Positions 24,628 through 33,325 are shown, numbered from the stretch's first letter. The stretch: DNA of 64,000 nucleotides from Marinibactrum halimedae (GCF_021234875.1 NZ_JAJQVM010000022.1:1-64000), one strand, 5' to 3'. Numbers and translations: made by a program. Notes: generated by a model from the sequence alone, not told the origin.

Positions 24628-24661
24628 TTGTAACAAATACGTCATATCCAAGCTTGATAAT
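24628..24661 (+). promoter_or_regulatory. Putative Pho box and -10 of nptA
   Basis: TGTAAC (24629-24634) and CGTCAT (24640-24645) are 11 bp apart, and the 18-bp site matches the Pho-box consensus at about 12 positions. A GATAAT -10 hexamer (24656-24661) follows with 10 bp between, the spacing seen at PhoB-activated promoters. The leader to the nptA start would be about 115 nt. Confidence 0.45.
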
Positions 24662-24747
24662 TACGTACTCGTCGACTACGCGAACCCTGACAGATCGGCC
24701 ATAATTACGACAAGATAAAGGCAGATAAGCCAGGAATCTATCTCTAC

Positions 24748-24777
24748 TTAGGTTGTAAAAAATTAGGTTGTAAAAAT
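24748..24777 (+). repeat. 15-bp tandem repeat just before nptA
   Basis: TTAGGTTGTAAAAAW occurs twice (24748-24762, 24763-24777), ending 2 bp before the ATG. It occupies the place of the ribosome-binding site, where no standard motif is seen. Confidence 0.75.
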
Positions 24778-24779
24778 TT

Positions 24780-25958
24780 ATGCCTTTTTCTCCAGCTCAG
24801 CAAACCAGCGCGGAAAAAGCCGCAGAGCAAACCACGCAACAGAACTGGCAAAATTGGGTGTTTGTGGCTCTGATGGTGTATTTACTGCTAGTCGCGGTTT
24901 CGCTGATTGGCAGTGGCTTCAAAATGTCAGCGGGGGATCAGGCCAAAGAGCTGTTTTCTTTCGCGAGCAACCCTATAACGGGTTTAGTCATCGGCACCGT
25001 TGCTACAGCACTGATCCAATCATCCAGTACCGTAACCTCCATTATTGTCGGGCTTGTCGCTGGTGGCTTACCAGTGGGCATTGCCATTCCAATGGTGATG
25101 GGAGCCAATATTGGTACTACCGTGACCAATACCATCGTGAGCTTAGGGCATATTAAAGATGGCGATGAGTTTAAACGGGCCTTCTCTGCAGCCACCATTC
25201 ATGATTTTTTCAATTTGATCAGCGTCGTCATTTTCCTACCGCTGGAAATTATGTTCGGCCTGTTGGAAAAGCTAGGAGCCTTCTTTGCCACCTCATTGGT
25301 GGGGGCAGACTCCATGTCTATGAAGGGGTTGAATTTTATCAAGCCGTTGGTCAGCCCACCGGTCAAGCTGATTCAAGACACCGTACTAGCGCCGTTGCCT
25401 GATGTGGCCTCTGGGATGATCATGATCGGTTTAGGTGTGGTGCTTATTTTTACTGCCATCACCATTATTGGTCGTTTGTTGAAAGTATTGATGGTCGGTA
25501 AAGCCAAGCAAGTTCTGCACTCTGCGGTGGGTCGTGGGCCCATTTCCGGCATTTTTTCAGGTACGGTGATGACCGTTTTCGTTCAGTCATCGTCTACCAC
25601 AACTAGCCTGGTAGTCCCTTTAGCCGGCTCTGGCGTGTTCACTTTAAGACAAGTTTACCCATTCACCTTGGGGGCTAATATCGGCACCTGCATTACCGGG
25701 CTACTGGCGGCAACCGCCATTACCGGGGCCAATGCGGTATTTGCGCTGGAGATCGCCTTGATTCACCTACTGTATAACTTCATCGCAGTAGTACTGATTT
25801 ACAGCTTACCCTTTTTGAGAGATTTACCGATTAAGGCCGCCGAAGGTTTAGCCGCTGCCGCTGTCAAAAATAAGTTTTATGTACTGGCCTACATTGTCAC
25901 GGTCTTTTTTGCCGTACCTGCCATCTTAATTATTGGCAGTCAGCTTCTCGGGCTGTAA
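24780..25958 (+). CDS. nptA: Na/phosphate cotransporter, NptA type
   Basis: The 392-residue inner-membrane protein belongs to the Na/Pi-cotransporter family (PF02690). It has the two inverted repeats with ALIQSSSTVTSIIVGLV (about 78) and VFVQSSSTTTSLVVPLA (about 267), each followed by a GANIGT motif. QSSS motifs form the sodium and phosphate site in the SLC34 relatives. It imports phosphate with Na+ and would complement Pst at higher phosphate or high pH, as NptA does in Vibrio. A possible Pho box lies 135 bp upstream. It is a single-gene unit. The start has no ribosome-binding site. Confidence 0.9.
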   Translation: MPFSPAQQTSAEKAAEQTTQQNWQNWVFVALMVYLLLVAVSLIGSGFKMSAGDQAKELFSFASNPITGLVIGTVATALIQSSSTVTSIIVGLVAGGLPVGIAIPMVMGANIGTTVTNTIVSLGHIKDGDEFKRAFSAATIHDFFNLISVVIFLPLEIMFGLLEKLGAFFATSLVGADSMSMKGLNFIKPLVSPPVKLIQDTVLAPLPDVASGMIMIGLGVVLIFTAITIIGRLLKVLMVGKAKQVLHSAVGRGPISGIFSGTVMTVFVQSSSTTTSLVVPLAGSGVFTLRQVYPFTLGANIGTCITGLLAATAITGANAVFALEIALIHLLYNFIAVVLIYSLPFLRDLPIKAAEGLAAAAVKNKFYVLAYIVTVFFAVPAILIIGSQLLGL

Positions 25959-25998
25959 TACCGAGACTCTCAACAGCCATAAGACACCAACTTCGTGC

Positions 25999-26029
25999 TT
26001 TCCTAGTTCAACTTTATTGAGCTAGGAAA
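25999..26029 (+). terminator. Stem-loop downstream of nptA
   Basis: TTTCCTAGTTCA (25999-26010) pairs with TGAGCTAGGAAA (26018-26029), a 12-bp stem with one G-T pair and a 7-nt loop, 40 bp past the stop. A T-run is lacking. Confidence 0.5.
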
Positions 26030-26217
26030 TCCTGCCAAAACCTCTTTCCTTTTGTTTACCAATTTGCTCTTGTTAGCCACTCACATCACATCGAATACTG
26101 CGTTTCATCACTAAAAATCGTCTTTTTCATTCATTTTCACTTCAGATAACGCCATTCACTCTAAAAAATCTGCCAAATACCACTCATTTTTTCCGTTTAA
26201 CATGGCAAAAAGAAGAA

Positions 26218-26279
26218 GTAAATGATACTTTATGTATATACAAAGTATTGACAATCGATATCTATCATTTACCTATGCT
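26218..26279 (+). promoter_or_regulatory. Nested palindromes and -35-like element upstream of a 60-aa gene
   Basis: An outer inverted repeat GTAAATGATA (26218-26227) / TATCATTTAC (26263-26272) encloses an inner one ATACTTT (26225-26231) / AAAGTAT (26242-26248). A TTGACA hexamer at 26248-26253 is a good -35, but the -10 about 17 bp later (ACCTAT) is poor, as expected for an activator-dependent promoter. About 230 nt of leader separate this from the gene at 26513. The leader has a small ATGGG/CCCAT hairpin (26372-26388). Confidence 0.45.
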
Positions 26280-26512
26280 CTCATAGCGCGATTGATATCC
26301 CAACCTTTGGTTCACATTGAACGTTTTTTCGTTCGCACTGAAGGGTCTACTTGTATTTAAAGAAGGTCTAAATGGGGGGAAAACCCATCGCTGGTGACCA
26401 TCTCCTAGGTCATATGATCACAGGAATAAAAGAGCGTGAGATAACAAGAGCATCTCTAAAAACGCCAAACAACGATGGAAAACAGCATTAGAAAAAACTG
26501 GAGGAACATCTG

Positions 26513-26695
26513 ATGGAGATGAAAAAAACCTTAACGACGCGGAACGAAACACGGCAACACGATGCCATTGATCACCTTGAGGAATACATTGAGCAAGTGG
26601 ATCACCGCTACCAAAACCTGCGAATGTTGTGGGATCTCACCGCCACAGAGCTACGCAAACTGTTTCACCCTGAGAACGAGTCCACCAAGCACTGA
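26513..26695 (+). CDS. Small unknown protein, 60 residues
   Basis: I do not recognise the family. Translation is well supported: GGAGG at 26500-26504 lies 8 nt before the ATG. The product is soluble, charged and mostly helical (DHLEEYIEQVDHRYQNLRMLW core), with no cysteine and no membrane segment, so a small DNA-binding or protein-binding helical factor is possible. The gene stands alone, converges on phoU and ends at a shared hairpin terminator. The long leader and palindromes upstream suggest regulated expression. A connection to phosphate control is suggested only by position. Confidence 0.65.
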   Translation: MEMKKTLTTRNETRQHDAIDHLEEYIEQVDHRYQNLRMLWDLTATELRKLFHPENESTKH

Positions 26696-26705
26696 AAGTA
26701 TTAAA

Positions 26706-26758
26706 TACTTCAATGACGGTGGGGCCTCGCCCCTCATGGGGTGAAGTACACCCTTTTT
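26706..26758. terminator. Terminator between the 60-aa gene and phoU
   Basis: An outer stem TACTTCA (26706-26712) / TGAAGTA (26742-26748) encloses GGGGC/GCCCC and CCCC/GGGG alternatives. It is followed by CACCCTTTTT, ending at the phoU stop. It probably ends transcription of the 60-aa gene and may act on phoU readthrough. Confidence 0.5.
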
Positions 26759-27476
26759 AAGGCCGCTCACGCAACTGCTTTTCAATCTCTTTCATCGACG
26801 TGTGTCGAACATCCAATCCTTTCACCAGATAGATAATATGCTCAGCAATATTGCGAGCATGATCACCAATGCGTTCTAAAGAGCGTAATGCCCACATGAC
26901 ATTCATCACTCGGCTAATTGAGCGTGGGTCTTCCATCATGTACGTCATCAGTTCACGGGTGGCAGAGCGATATTCTCTATCGACTTGTTTATCTTCTTTG
27001 GCCACATTCATCGCCGTTTCCACATCGAAACGGGCGAAGGCATCCAACATTTGGTGCACCATGGTCTGGACGCTGTTGCCCAAATGGCGAAGCTCCACAT
27101 ACCCCTGAGAGCCCGAGCCATCTTCCACCAACGCGATGGCCATACGCGCTACTTTCTGAGCCTCATCTCCCATGCGCTCTAAGTCACGGGTAATTTTGGA
27201 CACTGCCATGACCATGCGTAAATCGGATGCCGCAGGCTGACGACGAGCGAGAATTAATGTGCAATGTTCATCCAGGGCAATTTCTCGTTGATCTACTTCG
27301 TCTTCTACCACCAAAACGCGCTCAGCCAACTCACCGTCGGCATTACTAATGGCAGTGATGGCATCACGAACCTGTTCTTCCACCATGCCACCCATTTCCA
27401 ACAACTCTGTTCGCAGATCTTCAAGATCAGCGTTGTATTGTTGCGAGATGTGTTGATCAAGATGCAGTTTGTCCAT
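26757..27476 (-). CDS. phoU: Phosphate signalling protein PhoU
   Basis: PhoU links the Pst transporter to PhoR and keeps PhoB inactive when phosphate is plentiful. The 239-residue product has two PhoU three-helix bundles. The metal-binding motifs are visible as DEHCTLILARRQPAASDLRMVM and, in the second half, ARFDVETAMNVAKEDKQVD with ERIGDHARNIAEHIIYL (segments in order). It is the last gene of the pst operon, 132 bp after pstB. That gap holds a long-range inverted repeat (27519-27587). Confidence 0.95.
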   Translation of the reverse strand: MDKLHLDQHISQQYNADLEDLRTELLEMGGMVEEQVRDAITAISNADGELAERVLVVEDEVDQREIALDEHCTLILARRQPAASDLRMVMAVSKITRDLERMGDEAQKVARMAIALVEDGSGSQGYVELRHLGNSVQTMVHQMLDAFARFDVETAMNVAKEDKQVDREYRSATRELMTYMMEDPRSISRVMNVMWALRSLERIGDHARNIAEHIIYLVKGLDVRHTSMKEIEKQLRERP

Positions 27477-27518
27477 TATGTCCTCAAATAAACGTTAGAC
27501 GAAAGTGGCCCTTCTACT

Positions 27519-27587
27519 TACCAATCAATAATGACCCATCAAAAATGACCAAGGAATAATGGCCGAAAAACCGCTCAGTGATTGGTA
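27519..27587 (-). other. Long-range inverted repeat between pstB and phoU
   Basis: TACCAATCA (27519-27527) and TGATTGGTA (27579-27587) are exact reverse complements, 51 bp apart. In the pstB-phoU transcript they could close a stem-loop that separates phoU from pstB by processing or attenuation. Function is inferred from position only. Confidence 0.35.
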
Positions 27588-27608
27588 GGTAACAAAGCGC
27601 CGGGCATG

Positions 27609-28598
27609 TTATCCAATGCGACCCGTAATGTAAGCTTCTGTTAACTGATGATCGGGATTGGTAAACACTTTTTCAGTATCGTTGACTTCGATTAATTTAC
27701 CCAAATGAAAATAAGCGGTTCTGTGCGACACTCGCGCCGCCTGTTGCATAGAGTGGGTAACGATGGCAATCGTAAAGTTCTGTGACAACTCCGCAATTAA
27801 CTCTTCAATTCTCGCTGTCGCGATCGGGTCTAGGGCCGAACAGGGTTCGTCCATTAAAATCACTTCCGGGCTCACCGCAATGGTGCGAGCAATACACAAC
27901 CTCTGTTGCTGTCCGCCCGATAAGCCAGTACCAGGGCCATCTAGCCGGTCTTTCACTTCATCCCACAGACCCGCTTTACGCAGGCTTAGTTCCACAATTT
28001 CATCCAGCTCGATGCGACGAGAAACCAAACCGTGAATACGTGGGCCATAGGCGACATTGTCGTAAATGGATTTCGGAAAAGGATTGGGTTTTTGAAATAC
28101 CATGCCCACTCGGGCTCGCAACGGCACCACATCCATTTTGGGGTCATAAATGTCTTGTCCTTCCAGAAATAAGCCCCCTTCCACACGGCAGTGATCGATG
28201 GTGTCATTCATCCGGTTCAAACATCGAAGAATAGTGGATTTGCCGCAGCCGGATGGGCCAATCATGGCGATCACTTCATTTTTGCCGATATCCATGGTCA
28301 CATCGACGATGGCTTGTTTTTCCCCATAAAACACGTCCACACCACGCATGGACATCTTTGCGGTATCCAACAAAGGCACACCAACCGTATCAATTTCACG
28401 AATGACTTCGGTTTCGCTGCGTTGATCACGCCCATAGTCGTTGATGCCCCCTTGTAATGCTTGAGATAAAACGTTTTTGTTCCGTAAGCCGTTATTACCG
28501 CGCGTGTTATTGCTGCGTAAGCTACTATCACGAGCATTATTACCACGTACATTGTTACCACGTACATTGTTACCACGCACATTGCTACTAAAGGCCAT
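27609..28598 (-). CDS. pstB: Phosphate ABC transporter ATP-binding protein PstB with repeat extension
   Basis: PstB is the cytoplasmic ATPase of the high-affinity phosphate importer. From about residue 80 it is a standard PstB: Walker [12 protein letters not shown]-loop VFQKPNPFP, signature LSGGQQQRL, Walker [14 protein letters not shown] and switch histidine in IVTHSMQQA. The product of 329 residues is about 60-70 longer than E. coli PstB. The extra N-terminus begins with a tandem 5-residue repeat (VRGNN and variants) encoded by 15-bp units at 28491-28595. The extension is basic, Asn-rich and probably disordered. An internal start nearer residue 80 cannot be excluded. It lies 9 bp after pstA. 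Confidence 0.94.
   Translation of the reverse strand: MAFSSNVRGNNVRGNNVRGNNARDSSLRSNNTRGNNGLRNKNVLSQALQGGINDYGRDQRSETEVIREIDTVGVPLLDTAKMSMRGVDVFYGEKQAIVDVTMDIGKNEVIAMIGPSGCGKSTILRCLNRMNDTIDHCRVEGGLFLEGQDIYDPKMDVVPLRARVGMVFQKPNPFPKSIYDNVAYGPRIHGLVSRRIELDEIVELSLRKAGLWDEVKDRLDGPGTGLSGGQQQRLCIARTIAVSPEVILMDEPCSALDPIATARIEELIAELSQNFTIAIVTHSMQQAARVSHRTAYFHLGKLIEVNDTEKVFTNPDHQLTEAYITGRIG
28491..28595 (-). repeat. 15-bp tandem repeat at the 5-prime end of pstB
   Basis: Six 15-bp units run from 28491 to 28580 and a partial one to 28595. The three at 28536-28580 are nearly identical (ATTRTTACCACGYAC on the plus strand); the others are degenerate. Encoded peptides are VRGNN-like. Confidence 0.85.
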
Positions 28599-28607
28599 AG
28601 TGTCTCC

Positions 28608-29969
28608 TTACCAACGACGTTCCAGGCGCTTACGCAGCCATACCGCCAGGGTATTCATGATGATCAAAAACGCCAACAACACCATGATGGCGGCGGAGGT
28701 TCGCTCCGTGAAGGCGCGCTCAGGGCTGTCTGCCCATAAGAAAATTTGTACCGGCAAGACAGTAGCCGGGTCAGTGATGCCTGTGGGAATGTCCACAACA
28801 AACGCTACCATACCGATCATTAATAACGGTGCGGTTTCACCTAAGGCTTGAGCCATGCCAATAATGGCGCCGGTGAGCATTCCAGGCATGGCCAAAGGCA
28901 AGACGTGATGCAAAATCATCTGCATTTTGGAAGCCCCGATACCCAATGCCGCTTCACGAATGGAAGGAGGTACCGCTTTAATGGCTGCACGACTGGAAAT
29001 AATAATCGTGGGTAAGGTCATCAGTGTGAGCACCAACCCTCCTACTAGAGGCAAAGAACGAGGCATAGAGAAAAAGTTGATAAAAATCGCCACCCCCAAC
29101 AAACCAAAAATGATGGAAGGGACGGCCGCGAGATTATTGATATTCACTTCTATTAAATCCGTCCAACGATTTCTCGGCGCATACTCTTCAAGATACACCG
29201 CTGCGGCCACCCCCACCGGGAACGACAACGCCAAAGTCACCAGTAATGTCAGCAATGACCCGATAAATGCCCCTCGAATACCCGCCATTTCCGGCTCTCG
29301 TGAATCTCCTGAGGTAAAAAACCATCGATTAAACCTAGATTCAATCTCACCTTCCTTATACAGCGATTCTATCCATTCAATTTGTTCCGATTTAAGACGC
29401 CCAATGAAGGGGCCACTGCGATCCTCTCTGCTTTTTAAGTAGGTATCCACATCGTCGTCTAACAACACCCACAATGTGCGCGTTTGTCCGAGCAAACTCA
29501 GATCTTCTTGCACTAAATCTTGTAAATGGTAGGTAGCACCGTTACTGACCAAGCTGTACAGCCGTCGACGCTCGGGTCGGTGCGTAACAGTGGGAAATCG
29601 CTTTTTCAGTGCCTCACGCACAACACCCTGATAATCAGCCAATGCTAACTGCATGGCATCCGACGAATCGTTAATATCCAATACCGACTCATCAAAGGTC
29701 ACTTCTAATTGTACGTAATGGATGGTAAAGGCGCCGATGCCCTTGCTGATGATGTCGGTAAACAACAGCAATAAGCAAAACAAACCAAAGGCGATGGATA
29801 AGATGCCATACACCTGAAAACGTTTTTCCGCCGCGTAACGTTTCGCTAAGTTCTTATTCACCAACTCGATAGTGCTATTGATAGTGCTATTAATGGAACT
29901 CGGCGAAGAAGGGGGCATCGACAAGTCGTCATCATAATGGTCATCGGTACGGTATTTAGGATCAATCAT
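28608..29969 (-). CDS. pstA: Phosphate ABC transporter permease PstA (with DUF3333 region)
   Basis: PstA is one of the two inner-membrane channel subunits. The product of 453 residues has an N-terminal cytoplasmic tail with an INST repeat, a first helix (about 55-75), and a large periplasmic insertion of about 160 residues (DUF3333, PF11812). The C-terminal permease core has the EAA loop EAALGIGASKMQMILHHVLP. This large form is typical of Pseudomonas-like gammaproteobacteria. The ATG at 29969 overlaps the pstC stop by 8 bp, which indicates translational coupling; the frame is open to 30005. It lies 9 bp before pstB. Confidence 0.93.
   Translation of the reverse strand: MIDPKYRTDDHYDDDLSMPPSSPSSINSTINSTIELVNKNLAKRYAAEKRFQVYGILSIAFGLFCLLLLFTDIISKGIGAFTIHYVQLEVTFDESVLDINDSSDAMQLALADYQGVVREALKKRFPTVTHRPERRRLYSLVSNGATYHLQDLVQEDLSLLGQTRTLWVLLDDDVDTYLKSREDRSGPFIGRLKSEQIEWIESLYKEGEIESRFNRWFFTSGDSREPEMAGIRGAFIGSLLTLLVTLALSFPVGVAAAVYLEEYAPRNRWTDLIEVNINNLAAVPSIIFGLLGVAIFINFFSMPRSLPLVGGLVLTLMTLPTIIISSRAAIKAVPPSIREAALGIGASKMQMILHHVLPLAMPGMLTGAIIGMAQALGETAPLLMIGMVAFVVDIPTGITDPATVLPVQIFLWADSPERAFTERTSAAIMVLLAFLIIMNTLAVWLRKRLERRW
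29868..29891 (-). repeat. 12-bp in-frame duplication in pstA
   Basis: GATAGTGCTATT occurs twice in exact tandem (29868-29879, 29880-29891), with a further degenerate copy after it, encoding repeated INST tetrapeptides in the cytoplasmic tail. Confidence 0.75.
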
Positions 29970-31353
29970 ATTGCTCTCGATACTTCCGTACGATGGCCAA
30001 TGCAATGAAATTTAACGTGAGAGTGACAATGAACAACATTAAGCCCAACGCAAACGCCGCTAAGGTTTTCGGGCTATCGAATTCTTGATCACCGACTAAC
30101 AAAGTGACGATTTGCACCGTAACAGTGGTAACCGACTCCAGTGGATTAGCAGTTAAGTTCGCCGCAAGTCCGGCGGCCATTACCACAATCATGGTCTCCC
30201 CAATAGCACGGGAAACCGCCAACAATACACCGCCCACAATCCCAGGCAACGCTGCAGGAATCACCACTCGTTTGATGGTTTCTGATTGAGTGGCCCCCAA
30301 GCCCAACGAGCCATCTCGCAACGATTGCGGCACCGCATTAATGACATCGTCGGACAACGAAGACACAAACGGAATGATCATAATGCCCATGACGGCACCA
30401 GCGGCCAATGCACTCTCAGCAGAGACATCCACCCCGATTACACCAAACCCACTCCTTATGGCGGGCGCAACCGTGAGTGCTGCGAAAAAGCCATAAACAA
30501 CGGTGGGGATGCCCGCAAGGACTTCCAACATAGGTTTAACCACATTACGCACGCCCTTTGTGGCGTATTCCGACAAATAAATGGCCGCCATTAAGCCTGT
30601 GGGCACCGCTACTACCATCGCTATAGCAGAAACCAACAGCGTACCGGCAAATAAGGGTAGGGAGCCAAATGCACCAGACGCCCCCACTTGCCCCTCACGT
30701 AACGCAATCTGAGGGCTCCAATGGGTGCCGAAGATAAATTCGGTCAGGGGTACAGATTGAAAAAATCGAATACTTTCAAAAACAACCGATAAGATGATGC
30801 CAATGGTGGTGACCACCGCGAACGTAGAGGCCAATAACAGTGCCACACGGAAAACCCGCTCCACATGGTTGCGCGCCCGTACCTCTGGTGAGATACGCCA
30901 CCAAATGATAACCGCAACCACCACCGCCATTGCCACCGCAACCACCGTTAACGCCTTGCGGCTTAACCCTCGCAATTCATTAAGTCGCTCCGCCGCCGCC
31001 GCAATCACAGAGGCACGTTCACCACTGAGGTTGGTCACGCCTTCTGCGTAATTCTCAACCGAATTCACGAGCAACCCTAACTCAGCTTCGGGCAAGTTTT
31101 GATCTGCCAGAGGTAAGGATTGCACCACCAAGTGTTGTATGACCATATCGTCCATTGCCAACCACAAGCCGATAAGCAACACACTGGGTATCGCGCACCA
31201 CAAAGACGTCAACAATCCATAATAAAGGGGTAAGGAATGTAAGTGCCTTTGCCCTCCCACCAAGGTGGCACGAGAAATAGAGCGCTGATACCCGCAGGCG
31301 TAGGCAGCAAACATCAATACAGCAATGACCGCAAACAAAGAAGAAATCGTCAT
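29962..31353 (-). CDS. pstC: Phosphate ABC transporter permease PstC
   Basis: PstC is the second channel subunit. It has 463 residues, longer than the E. coli protein of about 320, because of two extra N-terminal helices and a periplasmic stretch (about 70-125). The permease core has TLLVSAIAMVVAVPTGLMAAIYLSEYA and the EAA loop GSLGLGATQSETIKRVVIPAALPGI (segments in order). The start overlaps the pstS stop by 4 bp (ATGA type), and the end overlaps pstA. Confidence 0.93.
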   Translation of the reverse strand: MTISSLFAVIAVLMFAAYACGYQRSISRATLVGGQRHLHSLPLYYGLLTSLWCAIPSVLLIGLWLAMDDMVIQHLVVQSLPLADQNLPEAELGLLVNSVENYAEGVTNLSGERASVIAAAAERLNELRGLSRKALTVVAVAMAVVVAVIIWWRISPEVRARNHVERVFRVALLLASTFAVVTTIGIILSVVFESIRFFQSVPLTEFIFGTHWSPQIALREGQVGASGAFGSLPLFAGTLLVSAIAMVVAVPTGLMAAIYLSEYATKGVRNVVKPMLEVLAGIPTVVYGFFAALTVAPAIRSGFGVIGVDVSAESALAAGAVMGIMIIPFVSSLSDDVINAVPQSLRDGSLGLGATQSETIKRVVIPAALPGIVGGVLLAVSRAIGETMIVVMAAGLAANLTANPLESVTTVTVQIVTLLVGDQEFDSPKTLAAFALGLMLFIVTLTLNFIALAIVRKYREQYD

Positions 31354-32393
31354 AGGGCCATTGGCTCCAGACTTCTCACGGACGTCCCAACCCAGGTTCG
31401 TCGTTGGGGTGGCAATGGAATCATGCCTTTGTCTGTAAGATAACCTTCATCACCCCAGGCTTTATTACTGGTGAACTCCATTAAATACTCTTTAATACCG
31501 GGTATAACACCCACATGGGCTTTTTTGACGTAAAAATACAAGGGTCGAGAAATGGGATAGTCGCCATTGGCAATAGTGTCAAAACTGGGGATATGACCTT
31601 CTACCATCGCCCCTTTAATCAAATCACTGTTTTGATCCAGAAAACTGAACCCGAAAATGCCCAATGCCTTCGGATTCGCATTCAGTTTTTGCACGATTAA
31701 ATTGTCGTTTTCACCGGCTTCCACAAAATGACCATCTTCACGTACCGCATGGCACAGGGCTTTGTGCTGGTCTTCATCCACTGATTTCATCGCCGCAATC
31801 CAAGGTACTTGGTCACATCCCGCTTCGAGCACCAATTCCACAAACGCATCTCGCGTACCCGAGGTGGGCGGGGGCCCCAACACTTCGATAGGTTGATCAG
31901 GAAGAGCAGGGTTGACCTCCGCCCAGGTGCGATAGGGGTTATCCACAAAACTGTGATTCCCATTGGGGTTGGGCACTCGCTTGGCTAATGCTCGATACAC
32001 ATCCAACTGAGTGAGAGAAATGGGATCAGCGTCCACCGCTTGGCCGATAATAATACCATCGTATCCAATTAAGACTTCAACGATGTCACTCACTCCATTT
32101 CGGCGGCAATCTTCCCACTCTCGCGCTTTGATTCGCCGCGAAGAATTGGCAATATCAGGGTGGCCAACCCCCACACCTTGGCAAAACAGCTTAATGCCGC
32201 CGCCAGAACCGGTGGCTTCCACTTTGGGGGTTTTAAACGGTGTCGCTCGTCCAAATCGCTCCGCCACAACCGTCGCAAAAGGATACACTGTGGAAGACCC
32301 TACAATTTCAATGTAATCACGGGCAGCCCAGACACTGACAGAGGTAGACGTACCAACGAACAATACGACGGCGATACACAACGCTTTGAGCAC
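31350..32393 (-). CDS. pstS: Phosphate-binding protein PstS
   Basis: PstS is the periplasmic phosphate receptor of the Pst importer. It has 347 residues: signal peptide (cleavage after VWA near residue 20), IVGSSTVYPFATVVAERF, ATGSGGGIKLFCQGVG, and the phosphate-binding loop GPPTSGTRDAFVEL. A cysteine pair in CQGVG...DCRRNG may form a disulfide. The open frame extends to 32477, but AGGAGG four bases before the GTG at 32391-32393 fixes the start, and this gives a proper signal peptide. It is the first gene of pstSCAB-phoU and is preceded by a clear triple Pho box. Confidence 0.95.
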   Translation of the reverse strand: MLKALCIAVVLFVGTSTSVSVWAARDYIEIVGSSTVYPFATVVAERFGRATPFKTPKVEATGSGGGIKLFCQGVGVGHPDIANSSRRIKAREWEDCRRNGVSDIVEVLIGYDGIIIGQAVDADPISLTQLDVYRALAKRVPNPNGNHSFVDNPYRTWAEVNPALPDQPIEVLGPPPTSGTRDAFVELVLEAGCDQVPWIAAMKSVDEDQHKALCHAVREDGHFVEAGENDNLIVQKLNANPKALGIFGFSFLDQNSDLIKGAMVEGHIPSFDTIANGDYPISRPLYFYVKKAHVGVIPGIKEYLMEFTSNKAWGDEGYLTDKGMIPLPPQRRTWVGTSVRSLEPMAL

Positions 32394-32549
32394 GTTTCCT
32401 CCTAAGTATTGATGTGTAATAGTGTTGATGTGCAATGGCATGATTACTGGGTTAAACCAAACGAGTGAAAGATTCACTCTCGATACTCAATGTTGTGAGT
32501 AATGAGAACCATCGTGAGGTAGGTATAGAGTGCAGGGTAATTAACCAAT

Positions 32550-32588
32550 ATTGTATTTTATGACGAAAATATGACATAAAAATGACAG
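32550..32588 (-). promoter_or_regulatory. Triple Pho box and -10 of the pst operon
   Basis: On the minus strand three direct repeats, TGTCAT, TGTCAT and CGTCAT, are spaced exactly 11 bp apart (plus-strand ATGACA at 32582-32587 and 32571-32576, ATGACG at 32560-32565). A TACAAT -10 hexamer follows at 32550-32555. This is the standard layout of a PhoB-activated promoter. The leader to pstS is about 150 nt. The divergent dctQ gene begins 74 bp on the other side. Confidence 0.85.
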
Positions 32589-32661
32589 CGCCCTGTACGT
32601 TCGCCAAAGGCTTTTACGATATACTCAACCAATAATAACGATCCTAATACTGGGAAATGAC

Positions 32662-33225
32662 ATGCAGGTTTCATCCGCAAAATGTCGGTTTTTGGTGACA
32701 ACATGTGTAAACACGCTCGATGCCTTTGCTGATGCATCTGGCCGGTTTTTAGCGTGGTGTATCCCTCTGATGATGCTTATCACCGCCATCGTCGTTGTGC
32801 TTCGATATGGCTTTGATTTGGGTTCCATTGCGCTGCAAGAATCCGTTACCTACCTACACGCCAGTGTCTTTTTATTGGGTATGGCCTATACCCTGAAACA
32901 CAACGAACACGTTCGTGTGGATATTTTTTACCAACACTTTTCACAACAGCAACGCGCTTGGATAGATGCAACCGGCACATTGGTCTTGTTGCTGCCATTA
33001 TGTGCGTTAATTTTCTTCTTGAGCTTTCCTTTTGCAGCCCGCAGTTGGGCTATTGGTGAAATCTCTTCAGAACCTGGCGGTATTCCAGCTATTTTTCTAC
33101 TAAAAAGCCTATTGCCTGTCAGTGCAGCACTCTTGGCATTACAAGCCATAAGTGAAACGTTGCGTCAGGCACTTACACTGACGCTGCCTAGTGATTCATC
33201 ACTGTCTGGCAAGTCGTCTCACTGA
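32662..33225 (+). CDS. dctQ: TRAP transporter small permease (DctQ)
   Basis: The 187-residue product has the four-helix TRAP DctQ layout (PF04290), with RYGFDLGSIALQE after TM1 and HNEHVRVDIFY, the usual H-V-R-V/D-hhh motif, after TM2. It links the large permease to the binding protein in Na+-driven uptake. It is followed by dctM after 100 bp. The binding-protein gene is 2 kb further on the opposite strand. GGGA precedes the ATG weakly. Confidence 0.9.
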   Translation: MQVSSAKCRFLVTTCVNTLDAFADASGRFLAWCIPLMMLITAIVVVLRYGFDLGSIALQESVTYLHASVFLLGMAYTLKHNEHVRVDIFYQHFSQQQRAWIDATGTLVLLLPLCALIFFLSFPFAARSWAIGEISSEPGGIPAIFLLKSLLPVSAALLALQAISETLRQALTLTLPSDSSLSGKSSH

Positions 33226-33325
33226 TACCGGCCCAAACGTTTATACCGGGCCCCTGTTATAACGTTCACCTTTTTATCACCCTATTCAATCACCCTTTAC
33301 GGTATCAATAATAAAAGGACCTAAC

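Noticed and set aside
28491-28595. Regular repeats that could suggest a CRISPR array
   Set aside because: The units are contiguous 15-bp tandem copies with no unique spacers and are in-frame codons of pstB.
28927-29442. 171-codon open frame on the plus strand
   Set aside because: It lies fully opposite pstA, is low in recognisable domains, and pstA is unambiguous.
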